NCBI GenBank assembly: GCA_963989385.1
Contig: OZ022513.1
Coordinates: 22,943,928-23,007,927, forward strand
Direction of reading: 5' to 3'
From: Ctena decussata
Lineage: Eukaryota > Mollusca > Bivalvia > Lucinida > Lucinidae
DNA length: 64,000 nt
Every line of letters begins with the position of its first letter. The first letter of the stretch is position 1. Below the pieces are notes generated by a model. That model saw only the letters and a list, made by a program, of their open reading frames with translations. It was not told the DNA's origin and did no database searches. Position numbers and translations under genes: made by a program. Below, piece after piece: positions 1 through 11,639 of the stretch.

Positions 1-1120
1 TCACAATCAACGCTGTTTTTCCATTCCACTAGCATCTGTTGGGCGCATTGCAGCACTTTAAAATATATATAACTTTACTTTTTTTGTCGAGTAATTTTTG
101 TAACTAGTTTTGGTGTCCCAATGTTTATTATAATTTTTGGTACCAAATATACGGAATACCAGAGCACGCTTTCAGCTGCACTGTTCAGCGTCAGTTACAC
201 TTCAGAGTCGTTTAAAATGCTATAATTTTACAATCTATGTTGTTATAGGCGGTTCATTGACAGATTAAAAACAAAGCCATGAAAATTAGCGAATTATCCC
301 ATTGGTCGGACCTAGAAAGACCTATTACACTCCCATTTATGACCTGCCATCCAAAATGTGGCTATTTAGCAAATTCTTCGTGATTTTTATCACTGAGTAA
401 TCTGTCTCTGGGTAATTAATTGCATATTTGATGTTTGCAGGGTACGAAAGATCTGTACCATGTTTTAACTTTGATAAGAGATAATTTTCTAATAACACAT
501 ATGAAAATTTTTTTAGAGAAACAAAGTTGTGTTAGTACGAATATATAATTTAATCCGTATCATCATAAACGCATTGTGCAGGGCCTAATTTGACACCATT
601 TTGCTTTAAAGACAAACGTTTTCAGGCTCTACCTTCGCTTTGCGCAAGTCCCTCAAAGCCAGTCCCTCTTTGATTTCAAGTCTTTCAACAATCGTCATAC
701 CAAAACGTCCAGCAGTCGTCGTCGTCTTTATTTATTTACCTATTATAGTATCGAACTATCTAAAGCGAGTTTCAAGTAATTAAAAGCGAGTAATATAAAA
801 AGAAAGCAGTTATAGACAGTATGGAGTAAAGAAGTGATTAAAATTTACATACAGAACTCTACAAAACTATCATATTACGAATGAATATCATTTGATACTG
901 ATTTGATTTCTTTTCATTACTGGCAATGCAACTACGCATCAGAGAAACAATAAATGGGATCCTTGTCTTTCATTTTATTACCATCTATTTAACGCGTTCA
1001 CCTTGTATTTATCTTCATGTACATTTTACCATGTCATAAAGTTTGTGAAATCGAAAAATAGGCCATGGAAATCTTTTTTTTATGATTAATCAAGAACGGT
1101 TTAAATGTTTTAAAGCCGGT
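1..1120. other. AT-rich non-coding sequence with one dispersed repeat
   Basis: No coding frame or RNA gene is visible. The part from about 925 to 1070 (around GGGATCCTTG and CCTTGTATTTATCTTCATGTA) resembles 17608-17760, so it belongs to a dispersed repeat present twice in the window. Nothing else stands out. Confidence 0.4.
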
Positions 1121-2650
1121 GTCTGCCTAGGATAGCTTGCGCACATGCGCAGTCTGGTATGTAGACTAGCTCCTTGTCTGATACTAATGATTTTTACAGC
1201 CCTGCTGAGGCAATAATTTTTCCTGTCCGCAACGGCAAAATTGTACTCAAAGAAAAACTTCACAGAATCCGCAATTAAGCATGTGGCAAAGTTAGCATAA
1301 AGAAAGTTTAACGTATTTTCAATATATCAATCCGTCAAAAATGATTTCGCAGAACAAAAAGTAATCACAGTTTATTTATCAATAAGATCCGCCTCCTTTC
1401 AGCCAGTAGCAAACTGCAGAAGCCTGACAGACTGCGCATATGCTGACGATGGTCTGGGCATGCGCACTTTTTATGTCTCGAGAGATATTCCCCGGACGCT
1501 CATATTAAAATTCAAGATAAACTTGCGCATCTGTCCAGTCCGAAATCACAACCCATATATCCTACTGCCATATGCTGCACCAAATTCGCTCAGGCTAGTG
1601 AAATGATCCTTGTTTTCTTCTTTCCACGGACAGAGAGAGAAAGAGAGAATTTCGCTCAGGCAAATGGAATGATTCGTCTTTCCAGAGAGAGAAAGAGAGA
1701 GAGATAGTGAGGGAAAGAGACTGCATATAGAAACATATGTCTTTGCTTTGTAGTGGTATTTTATCAGACTTCCCTTGAATGACGTAACTCTTCCAAAATG
1801 GAGTCTACTGTTAAAGGAAATCTTCTCTAAGAATATAAGAGTTGAACCATATTGAAAAGGGAGACAAAAACAAAAGTGCCAGAGTTTCAATCCCTGAAAT
1901 TGTACCCATTCACCTTAAGATAAAACAAATCGCCTTCCTATAGCTAATTACGTCTTGGGACATAAAACTCATTTTTAAATCTGGCAGATTCCAGATGTTC
2001 ATGCTTTTCAACACTTTTACCGGTCAATTGTGTGTCAGTCTGGGTCAAGTTTAAATGTCATATCTGATATTGTAATGTTACCTTTTATCAATTATTATAA
2101 GCGTAATTCCATTCCCACCGATAAAGCTTTTGCAAATAAATAACCAAAATATGTCGATGCTATTTGACTCGTATGCATGTAAAACGCATTGTGCAAACTT
2201 TCTGTTTTGAAGTAAAAAAAGAAAGAAAAAAATAATGGTGATGAAGTTATCACAAAACTCTTCAGAGTTGCTAAACCAAAAATTTGCATGGGCAACTTTC
2301 CAATTCAGGCCTTGCATAAGCGGTTTGAATTAACATGAATTATTTTGTGTAAAATCGTTCTTTAAGTTCTTACAGAACAAGATGTGGTTGGGTTCGGCGA
2401 TGATGCTGTCCCTACTGTGTCTTATAAACGTCCCGAAGAGAGTCTGATATACACATTTATACATACACTAAAATTTGACAATCTCGTGTTAAGTTTAAAA
2501 AAAACTGTACTGAGTCGTATGCGAAATATTTGTCGTACACCATCCTATTCGCAATCAGCTTGCGCACGTGAAGACGGAGTTGTATCGTTCTTTGTTGGAC
2601 GAACTGTGATGCCTCAAACAGATTTCGCATATGCACAAGCTATCCTAGAC
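1121..2650. mobile_element. Possible 1.5-kb element bounded by inverted repeats
   Basis: The segment starting at 1121 (CTAGGATAGCTTGCGCACAT) recurs in inverse orientation at 2627-2650 (ATGCACAAGCTATCCTAG on the plus strand). The arms are about 24 bp with a few transitions. The interior contains TGCGCATATGC-type words also seen at 9.6, 13.2 and 23.2 kb, a short GA tract near 1680, and no convincing coding frame. I read it as a decayed inverted-repeat element. The chance that two unrelated insertions supply the two arms cannot be excluded, and no target duplication was identified. Confidence 0.35.
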
Positions 2651-2734
2651 ATGCAGAGTTTTATATTATGAATGTATAAAGATCATATCATGATTAATGA
2701 TAAAAATATACGTAATAAGGGAATTTAACTAAGA

Positions 2735-2901
2735 AATAGGTTAGCTCTAGCAGTGAATTGTTGAGTAATAATGCACTATTTGGAGGTCAGTTGTGAAGTA
2801 GAGCATATCACGAGAGCGGAGCGCGAATGATATATCTGCTTACAACAGGCCGACAAACAGTGAATTATTACACAACAATTCAATCCTAGAGCTGAACTAT
2901 C
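2735..2901. repeat. Foldback element, 167-bp hairpin
   Basis: Outer arms 2735-2776 and 2859-2901 pair (AGCTCTAG...GAATTGTTG against CAACAATTC...CTAGAGCT). Inside them a second pair, GTTGTGAAGTAGAGCATATCA against TGATATATCTGCTTACAAC, continues the stem. The unpaired tip is the purine-rich CGAGAGCGGAGCGCGAA. Almost the whole segment can therefore fold into one long imperfect hairpin, as in foldback MITEs. No protein is encoded. Confidence 0.6.
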
Positions 2902-3219
2902 TCGATTCTAACACTAAAAAACGCTGCAAAAGTATTCTTTTCATTCAAATTCTCTCAACCTTCTTGCCAGCGCGTTATGCTCCTGCCGATTTTCTTAACT
3001 GTATCTAAGATAAATGTACATTTTTAAGGCGAATTTAGAAAGAAAAAGAGACTTAACACCGTCTAACGTTTCAAAACGTCACAAAATGACGTCAGTATCG
3101 CTAGTGACGTCAGTAGTTAGACTCACGTGCTCCGAAACAGTGAATCGTTGCAGAATAAAGCACAGAAACTTTCCATTGCTTCCATAGGCGCACTGTGATA
3201 GAATAAGAACCAAAATAAG

Positions 3220-4710
3220 AACTAGAAATGTTTTTCAGAGAAAAACTGATGTCCCCCCACCAGCCCATTTCCCATCCCCTCTAATGAATTAAAAGCCTGA
3301 AGAAGTAAAATATCTAGTCAAGTTTGGAGAAAATCCATCCACTTGTTCTAAAGATATCCTACATAAATGACTATGACCTTGAAAATGAGGTCAAGGTCAC
3401 CAAAATCTAATCACCGCTTAAACTTGTCCAAATGATGTATCCATGCAAGTTTGATGGAATTGCATTCATTGGTTCAGGAGATATAGTGGGTACAAGAAAC
3501 TGTCATCTAAGTCCTCAAGTGACCTTGAAAATGAGGTCAAGGTCACCAAAATCTAATGAGCTCTTAAACTTGCCCCAGTGATGTATCCATACAAGTTTGG
3601 AGAAATTCCATTCATTGGTTCAGGAGATATAGTGGGTACAAGAAACTGTCATGTAAGTCCTCCAGTGACCTTGAAAATGAGGTCAAGGTCACCAAAACCT
3701 AATCACCTCTTTAACTTGTCCCAATAATGTATCCATGCAAGTTTGGTAAAATTCCATTCATTGCTTCAGGAGATATAGTGGGTACCAAAAAATGTCATGA
3801 AAGTCCTCCAGTGACCTTGAAAAATGAGGTCAAGGTCACCAAAATCTAATCACCTCTTAAATTTGTCCCAATGATGTAGCCCTGCAAGTTTGGTGAAATT
3901 GCATCAATTGGTTCAGGAGATATAGTGGGTACAAGAAACTGTCATCTAAGTCCTCAAGTGACCTTGAAAATGAGGTCAAGGTCACCAAAATCTAATGAGC
4001 TCATAAACTTGCCCCAGTGATGTATCCATGCAAGTTTGGAGAAATTCCATTCATTGGTTCAGGAGATATAGTGGGTACAAGAAATTGTCATGTAAGTCCT
4101 CCAGTGACCTTGAAAATGATGTCAAGGTCACCAAAACCTAATTACCTCTTAAACTTGTCCCAATAATGTATCCATGCAAGTTCAGAGAAATTCCATTTAT
4201 TGGTTCAGGAGATATAGTGGGTACAAGAAATTGTCATCTAAGTCCTCCAGTGACCTTGAAAATGAGGTCAAGGTCACCAAAACCTAACCACCTCTTAAAC
4301 TTGTCCCAATGATGTATCCATGCCAGTTTGGTGAAATTCCATTCATTGGTTCAGGAGATATAGTGGGTACAAGAAATTGTCCTCTAAGTCCTCCAGTGAC
4401 CTTGAAAATGAGGTCAAGGTCACAGAAACCTAATCACCTCTTTAACTTGTCCCAATGATGTATCCATGCCAGTTTGGTGAAAGTGCATCCATTGGTTCAG
4501 GAGATATACTGGTTACAAGAAATTAGCATTTAAGTCCTCCAGTGACCTTGAAAATGAGGTCAAGGTCACCAAAATCTAATCAGCTCTTAAACTAGTCCAA
4601 ATGATGTATCCATGCAAGTTTGGTGAAATTCCATCCATTGGTTCAAGAGATATCGCGCACGCAAGAAATCTGTCACGCCGACGCCGACGCCAACGCCCGG
4701 GATCCGCACA
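3220..4710. repeat. Tandem array, nine 146-bp units, pearl-like element
   Basis: The GACCTTGAAAATGAGGTCAA motif starts at 3375, 3521, 3667, 3813, 3960, 4106, 4252, 4398 and 4544, a spacing of 146 bp with one 147. A non-repeated head (CTAGAAATGTTTTTCAGAG, then GTCCCCCCACCAGCCCATTT) precedes the array. A (GACGCC)n-like tract with CCCGGGATCC follows at about 4675-4710. Head, array and microsatellite cap match the layout of bivalve 'pearl' elements. Each unit carries TGACCTTGA and TCAAGGTCA facing away from each other across 8 bp. The same family begins again at 63003. Confidence 0.85.
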
Positions 4711-6089
4711 AAATGAATCCGTGCAAAACTATTTAATCGACTATTTTTAACTCCCTTTCTGTAAATAATTCTTAAATGGGGCGGTCAAAAGATTGAACCT
4801 GTTTGGGAGCTCTAGATTGCTGTCTTATCCCATCGAATTCATGTTACAGTATGTGTTGTAATTGAAATAAAACATTGTTTACACCCAAGGCCACAGTATA
4901 AAAAGCAGGCTCCGCCCTCAAACTATCAATCGTGGTTAATTCAAAATCATTTCAGATTTGGATACATCTTTTTTCGCTGAAACATTAAACCATTATTTTT
5001 TCAAAATAATTTCAGTGGAAGTTGAATTATTCTTCTTCTACATATACACTGATTTAACTGTTCTTACGGATGCTTTCAAAACCCTGAAGTTTAAATGTAT
5101 TGTGCAGATTTCTAGCTAGTCAAGAAGAAAAAATGACAGTTTGAATGTTAACCTTTGACCAAGTCATGTGATTTAAACAGTAGCTATGCTACTGTCCTGG
5201 TGAACCCTATTAGTCTCTTTGACAGAGAGAGCCCAGTAATTTCTATTAAGCCACACCCTCATATTCATTGTATGGCCTACATGAAACTGGGCCTTAAACT
5301 AAACCGAAAAAGAACAATAAGTATACGGTGTACGCAATATTTTTTCTTGGCGAGAGGCTTAATGAGCATTTTTTCACAGAAAATAATTAAGGCGAGTGAA
5401 ACCCAAACACATTTGCTTGGGCATGCTTCCAATACTTTAGCTCCGCCCACTGGCTTCATCACACGACGAACGCTGAAAAATCGAATTTTAATTTATATAT
5501 TTACACTTTATTTTTAGACTCTTTTTAAACTTCATTTTACTGGGTCCCAAATGAACGAAATATGGAGGATTTATGGGAACATTAAAGCGATTAACAATTA
5601 TAACAATCGCAGGGGTCTGGTTATGCTTCGTACTTAATGTACTGAATATGTGATTACATAGCACTAATGTCTAAATCATAGCGATTTACTCATGGCACGT
5701 TGTCTGTTTCATTTCCCAAACGCAACGAATTTAAGTTGCAATAAAGACATGTTCAAGTGAATTGTTACAACATTCTCGAGAAAATCATTTTTGTGGAAAA
5801 AAAAAATACGCGAGGTTGTTAGTTTAAACAGTTTTTATTCATCATGTAGACATACACAATCAAAACATACAGGGATAATATGAAATGATTCGATAACAAG
5901 CTAACTAGCTAATAAACATCGTCGCCTACTTAACATGTATTTGCAACGATATATGAGTGCATAAGATTTCTAAGCAACAGACAATCAAGACACGTTTATA
6001 TGAACATATACATCATTGTATTAGGAAAAGTTTTGATGTGAGAACAGCATTCAATAAGAATCAATCGAACCATATATAAGATATAAGCT

Positions 6090-6093
<4 letters not shown>
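4711..6093. other. Non-coding interval without identified gene
   Basis: A 120-residue open frame spans 5155-5517 but shows no family motif and looks like a chance frame. The stretch 5340-5470 (AAGGCGAGTGAAACCCAAAC, CTCCGCCCACTGGCTTCATC) has the look of an interspersed repeat, but no second copy was found in this window. Confidence 0.3.
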
Positions 6094-6131
<38 letters not shown>

Positions 6132-6159
6132 CAGAGAGACAGAGAGAGAGAGAGAGAGA
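6094..6159. repeat. (GA)n microsatellite
   Basis: An uninterrupted AG run is followed by GA with single G or C interruptions. It explains the serine/leucine-rich open frame read on the minus strand here, which is not a gene. Confidence 0.95.
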
Positions 6160-6769
6160 AGAAAAACAACAGATGTTTCAATTCATTTCCGTTCAAACCC
6201 GTGTCTGAACCGCTTCCCGACAAAAATGTACCATCAGCATAGCATAGTACTTGGTTTCGTAGCTGCAGATAATTTGGACAATTGTACAGATAATGTTTTA
6301 CTGTTTCTGTTCGACCACAACGATAACACGTTGAACGCGAGGTTGTAAAGTTGGCTGTCCCATTTTAGGCTTGAAAAAGGCCTACATCTGTCACTGCTTT
6401 TTCCCGCATTCACTAACATTTAAAACACCATGCGCAGATAAGCAATGCCATCAACAATATTAAGCATTTAATATGCATAAGATGTAAGATACCGTTCCTA
6501 TTTTAAACTATTTCGCCAAAAGAAAATATCAATTCATTTGTCTCTGGAATTAGTTTCGACACGTGAATGTGTTAACATAACCTGTCAGCTAGCAGCATGT
6601 ACTTGCAATATTGCTCTCTGGGGAGAAGCGGAGGGGCGTGCAGATTATATGCTTAGTTTTAGTAATGTTGCGCACTGTAAATACCTTAAAATTCGGACAC
6701 CATGAGCAACATCTCTTAAAATTTGAACGAATTGATTGCACTGTGTGGTAATGTTCCTATTATGTCCTG
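6160..6769. other. Non-coding interval, nothing recognised
   Basis: No gene, RNA or repeat family was recognised. Short frames on either strand lack any motif. Confidence 0.3.
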
Positions 6770-6850
6770 GCGGAAAGGCAAATAGTGTAGACCCTGAACA
6801 GGCTGCTCCTGATAGGGTTCTGTCTACACTATTTATTCAGACATGTCCGC
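6770..6850. repeat. Short hairpin with AATAGTGTAGAC arms
   Basis: AAATAGTGTAGACCCTGAACA at about 6780-6800 faces GGGTTCTGTCTACACTATTT at about 6817-6836. A related arm, GTAGTGTAGACCCTGATCAG, occurs alone near 49666, so this is one copy of a small dispersed foldback repeat. Confidence 0.55.
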
Positions 6851-6976
6851 CCAAAAATTCAAGATAAAAACTAGTCTCCAAGATTCCGCCTCATGTTTTA
6901 TACCATGCCCTCCTAGGAGGGCTGGGTGTCAATTTATCAACAAACATGTATATTTGTTAGCTCGATACTCGCTTTT

Positions 6977-7165
6977 TATCCCCCGGCTGAAAGGTTCCGA
7001 GGATAAAGCGATGAGCCTGGCGTCCCTCCGTCCATCCGTAAACATTTTCTTGTCCGTTCAAAATCTTGAACACCCTTTGGAATATTTTCATGATACTTCA
7101 AAATTATTTAGAACAGGTCATGACGATGTGCCGCGAACAAGAATGATAACTCTTGCTATTGTACT
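6977..7165. mobile_element. Isolated end of a CCGTCC-headed tandem element
   Basis: TATCCCCCGGCTGAAAGGTT followed by GGCGTCCCTCCGTCCATCCG resembles the left end of the element at 57003 and the head of the one at 50298. Only about 190 bp is present here, so this is a solo or truncated copy of the pearl-like class. Confidence 0.5.
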
Positions 7166-7685
7166 TTTATAATTTTAGTACCCTTATACCAGTTGTGTGT
7201 GATAACAGAAGACTCATGTTAGCCTGTGCCGCTGCGTAAGTCAGTTTGCGTTAGAAATATAAAGGACGTAAGATCACGGTAAACATATACATTTTCACAT
7301 TGAGAAAGAAATTCAGAATGCCAAATGAATGATCAATAAGACGAAAGAAAGTGCGTTTCAGCGTTGCACAACCTCTGTTTAGGCCAGCAGTTTATTGATC
7401 CTTGTGAATATAGATCCTTATTAACATAGTAAAGACCAGCGAACATCAATGTCTCTGATGTTCGCTTATGCAATAAGCGGAAGGTAATCAATGGCAGTTT
7501 GATATTTCGGTGATAGATATTTTTCCTCTGAAGCGTTTTGCAGCACACGGCCGCTTGCACTCTACGGGGCCACTTATGCGCTGATAGGATTTCTCCAGAT
7601 CTTGCGGTTACACCAAAGATGAAATTAAAAACCTATGAAATTGGTAGCCCATTGAATGAAATTACCTGTTCTTACAGGCATAATA

Positions 7686-7965
7686 TACAGTACAGCCGTC
7701 GACATCTTACTATTAATCGCTACGCGTCGTGACGTGTAGTGGAACGTGAAATAGATTAAATCCCACGCTGTTCCCTCGATATTCCCGCGCTAATCCCGCG
7801 ATATTTCCACGCCTCGCCGCGCCCCTCCACGCCCGCTTCGCTCCCGCGCACGGCAGCGTGGGAGCGGCTTGGGAATATTTCGCGCCTGTCCAGACGCGGC
7901 GCGATTGCTCCGTGAAGACTGGCGACCACGCCTCTAGCGATGTTTGAAAAGTGCGTGTGTGCAGT
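7686..7965. mobile_element. GC-rich interspersed element, copy 1
   Basis: Positions 7691-7720 (TACAGCCGTCGACATCTTAC, continuing CTATTAATCGC) match 16355-16384 in inverse orientation at 29 of 30 positions. Both copies are followed inward by an unusually GC-rich tract of repeated CCACGCC/CGCGCC words, which stands out against AT-rich surroundings. No coding frame of note. The far boundary is uncertain. Confidence 0.55.
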
Positions 7966-8573
7966 CATACATGTAGTCAACTTTTACACAAGTCGTATGT
8001 GTAGTTTTACCCGATGATGCAGATATTTAAAAATATTAAAACAAAATACACCCGCCGCGATAGATCTCGCATCACGCCGAAATTTTCATCTTTTCAGCAC
8101 TAGTTTCTTGTGACTTTTGCAAGTGTTTTTGGGAGTGTTTCGGGCGAAGGTTTCAAGCTTCATGCATGATATTTGCGGGAATACTCACGCGGGACGGGAT
8201 GCGAGAAACTTCGCGCTTCTGTAGAAGATCGATTTTTAACACTTGAAAGTTTGTGTTAGTGTTAACATTCTCCCGAAAATGATAAAAGCTCTGTTTTTCA
8301 TTTAACTTATTTCATTCAATCTAAACGATGCAAGCTTTGTGAAGTTTTGGCAGTTTTTGCAATAAAAGTAAATAGGGCCTAGGCTGAAACAGTATCATCC
8401 TTAGAAAGTGAAGTTCTATAATTTCAAGCACAAGTTTGGGACATGTTTTTTTCTACTTATCTCCACTATTATAACTTCCAAGACTAAGAGGTCTCTCAAA
8501 AAATCTTTGCTTTAGGACTTTGGCCCCGCCGCAGCTGTATTACTACTAAAGGATGGTTATTTTGGCGGAAATC

Positions 8574-8622
8574 TGCACGTGCGTTAACGCGCGTGCATCC
8601 GCACGTGCGTAAGCGCGCGGGC
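8574..8622. repeat. Direct repeat of GCACGTGCGT palindromic words
   Basis: GCACGTGCGTTAACGCGCG and GCACGTGCGTAAGCGCGCG lie 26 bp apart. A third related copy, GCACGTGCGCTTAAGCGCG, is at about 8884. Each contains the CACGTG E-box core and a near-palindromic GCGnTTAAnCGC-like segment. Function unknown. Confidence 0.5.
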
Positions 8623-8919
8623 GACTCTTAGTATTTGAGTCGGGATATTTGTTTTCCGGTAATTTGAGCATTGCAGTCGGAAAAGGTGCTTTGAACTGAG
8701 TGCGAACAGGGATGATCCAGATCAGCCTACACTGTGTAATCTGATCAGCGCCCTCTGTATCTGCATCGTTTGTTGATCCCGGGGAGTCTGTACATATTTA
8801 CATAACCGAAAACGATTGAGTTTATGAGAATGTAGGGGTGCGCAGGTTGAACTGAGTTTACTTTCTCTATTTAGTGGAAATGTGCACGTGCGCTTAAGCG
8901 CGTGCGGTATTGTGTACTT

Positions 8920-8972
8920 TCTTTCTTCCTTTCTTTTTTTTTTTTTTTTTTTTTTCTTTTTTTTTTTTTTTT
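8920..8972. repeat. Pyrimidine / poly-T tract
   Basis: A T run with occasional C of about 50 bp. It generates lysine- or phenylalanine-rich spurious frames. It could be the tail of an old retroposon on the minus strand, but no body was recognised. Confidence 0.8.
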
Positions 8973-9292
8973 GCGTTTTTGATAATGATGCATGAACGGG
9001 AGATGAGAAGCCGGGGTTGCAAAAAGAAATTGTCGGAACGACATGAAAAACATCCTGACAAAATCTGTCAAACGGAGAGCACCAACCAGCCTATGCACAT
9101 GCATGGTGTGTGCATATAGACCACTGGCATAATTGCCCCGCGTCATTCATTTGACCATGCGCAGCTCCCAATTCAATTTATGCTTCGAGTTTAATTCACC
9201 TATACTCCGACCTTACTCGCATATGCAGTAATATAAATCGGCCCGCGTTTCAAAATGGACGTTAGAACACATCCGATCAGCGAACATCCATA

Positions 9293-9514
9293 TGAGCCGC
9301 GACACGAGAAAACCAACAATGTGGTTGTGCGCCCAGCACAGACTCAGATCCGCCCAGTCTGATCAGTCTTCGCTGTCCGCGTGGAGGTACCTGATACCCT
9401 TGGCTATCCTTTAAGCTCACTGCAAAGACTCTCATCGGACTGGGCGGGTCCCCATGCTGATCTGAGTCTGCGCTGTGCGCACAACCACTTTGTTGGTTTT
9501 CTCGTGTCGCGGCA
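9293..9514. mobile_element. GAGCCGCGACACG MITE, copy a
   Basis: Terminal inverted repeats TGAGCCGCGACACGAGAAAA and TTTTCTCGTGTCGCGGCA enclose about 220 bp. The arms continue inward through CCAACAATGTGGTTGTGCGC and GCGCACAACCACTTTGTTGG. The middle carries CAGATCCGCCCAGTCTGATC and its partner, shared by the sibling copies at 39347, 43371, 52865 and 53277. There is no coding capacity, so this is a non-autonomous DNA transposon. Confidence 0.85.
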
Positions 9515-9605
9515 CAATTATCATACCATGTGCATTTACAAACATTCACAAAGATTATTATGTGGTTCTCAGATGTAGAACACTGTCCCGTTTTCTCGAC
9601 GTATG

Positions 9606-9850
9606 GGCCTAGGGTAGATTGCGCTCATGTGCAGTCTAGTTGGAGCATTCACAGTTTGTCAAGAGATTATAAATCAAAAGGCATACTTTGCAAAATCATT
9701 TTCATTTAGGTGCGCAGACTGGTCTAAGGCTTTGCTGTTCGCAGATGTAATACGATGCCTTTTTCAGGTAATGATTATTTCGAGGTATGGGTACAACTGC
9801 GCATGCTTATGGTAGATTACGCTCATGCGCAGTTTGGTTTTCGCATTCAC
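9606..9850. repeat. Pair of direct repeats, ~178 bp apart
   Basis: GGTAGATTGCGCTCATGTGC followed by GCATTCACAGTTTGTC (from 9612) recurs as GGTAGATTACGCTCATGCGC with GCATTCACAGTTCATC (from about 9790). It contains the GCGCAGTCTGGT-type words dispersed through the first 25 kb. Confidence 0.5.
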
Positions 9851-10273
9851 AGTTCATCCATAGAATTAACAACAAACAAAGATACAACGTGGCAGAACTA
9901 TAGACTGGGAAGCAACAACGACCCAAGACGTTGAGGAATGGTTAAGAGGTACCATGCAACAATATTTTCAAATTGTCGTCCAGGGCAGCGAACAAGTGAA
10001 ATCAAAAAAGTTGTCAGCATACGTAAAATTGGCGGAATTTTGAGTTGTACCGATTCACTTAAATATAGCGCTATTCTGATAGATACACATAAATGAGCAT
10101 ACGATGCAAACAGTCTATTTAAATCAGCCTGCGCATTTGCGCAGTCCTCGTTATTTTGATTTCTCACGAGCATCTGATCGCTGATAGGGACGGTGGTAAA
10201 TATACTTGCACAGACATACAGACTGCATCCTCGATTTGCAGGGTATAATAAGTCACATGGTATTTTCAAATGA

Positions 10274-11639
10274 ATTCATGTTTGAAGTGTCCACGTAAGC
10301 TAAGTGTCTTTTGGCGCTCCCGACCTCGAGGTATGGGGTTCGGGTACGAGTCTCGCTGGTGGCGAAATTCTGTCCGAATCTACACCGCAAGTTTCATTGC
10401 AGTAACCATGTACTAACTCCTATGTGTCTGGAGCTGAGCGCTGTCTGGTAAGAGGCATCAGTAGCGAGAAATCGCAGTAAGAAAAAAAGAAAACACGACA
10501 AACACACCGTTCTTTTCCTGCAAATAAGAATTATACGTACGAAAGTGTGAATTATAGAATCTTGAAGAATTTACATTTAGTAAGACTAAGAAGGGTTTGT
10601 GTACATGCGCATGATAATCTGTATCTGCGCAGCTCTTTTTATACCGTGTACAACTATACCGTAATCATTTTAAATACTGGGACAATTTAACCAGTTACTC
10701 TATGGGTCCTAACTTGAAGAACAGTCATGATTAAATGGGATGACACCTTGCCTATGGCGCAGTGTGATCTGGATCTACGCTCTTCGCTTAGTCTCTTATA
10801 CCCCAGTATTTAGAGTAATTACGCGCGAGTCAGATACTTTGTGTAGCAAAACACTTAGCGACAATAGTGTGCGTGTTCGTGCGTGTTTGTCGTAGTCCAT
10901 CTCGGTGCACTTTTAAAAACCCATAAATTGGCAAAGGTCCGGACCAACTAAAGGCTCGCCACATTTAATAGTTGATCGTCCCCAACAATTCTCCTCACCT
11001 CGATATAGTCACGCGCGGTACTGAAAATTTAGTTTTTGGATGTAGGGTAGTATTAAGTTTGTAAAAAATGACCGCACTAATATTTTTTTGATTTTCCTAC
11101 AAAATATATCAAAAGATTTGTAAGATAGTGTAGAATACTAGGATAACACAACATTTTTTACTTAAGATCCGTGCTTTAAGAAAAACGTAGAAAACTGAGT
11201 AACTTTTTGCTCATTTTCTCTATTTTCCCTATATACTATTAGGAAATGATGGCCATATTAAACAGAGCAAAAATGACCGCATTAAATGTAAACTTAAAAG
11301 TTTGAAAAAAATATCTATGTGCAGCTAAAAAAGTGCACTATATTGACCTAACACAACATTTTTCATTTTCTATTCAGGGAAGACAAAAAAAAAGAAAAAC
11401 TGTCAATGTCTTATCTAATTTAATGCTATTTTAAGCTCACGCGATATCGTCGTTTACAGGTAGATTATACGGGGCTGAGGAAAAAAGTTGCCCATGGAAG
11501 TTAATCTAATCGTGGTGTTGCAAAAGCTAATACACGTGACTTATTAAGTAAAATTAGAAGCTAAATGATAAAAAAACTTAATAACATCATATAATAACAT
11601 AAAAAATCTAATGAAAAAAAATGAAAAAGATAAATAAAA
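10274..11639. other. Non-coding interval
   Basis: No gene recognised. GGGTTCGGGTACGAGTCTCG at about 10335 faintly resembles a tRNA T-arm but lacks a supporting box A and stems, so no RNA gene is called. Two lysine-rich AT segments near 11.05-11.4 kb are non-coding. Confidence 0.3.

Noticed and set aside
3375..4570. Coding repeat protein
   Set aside because: 146 is not a multiple of three and stops occur in all frames, so the array is not a protein repeat.
5155..5517. 120-codon plus-strand frame
   Set aside because: No motif, no splice or promoter context; probably chance or part of an interspersed repeat.
10330..10360. tRNA T-arm-like GGGTTCGGGTACGAGTC
   Set aside because: No box A at the right distance and no cloverleaf.
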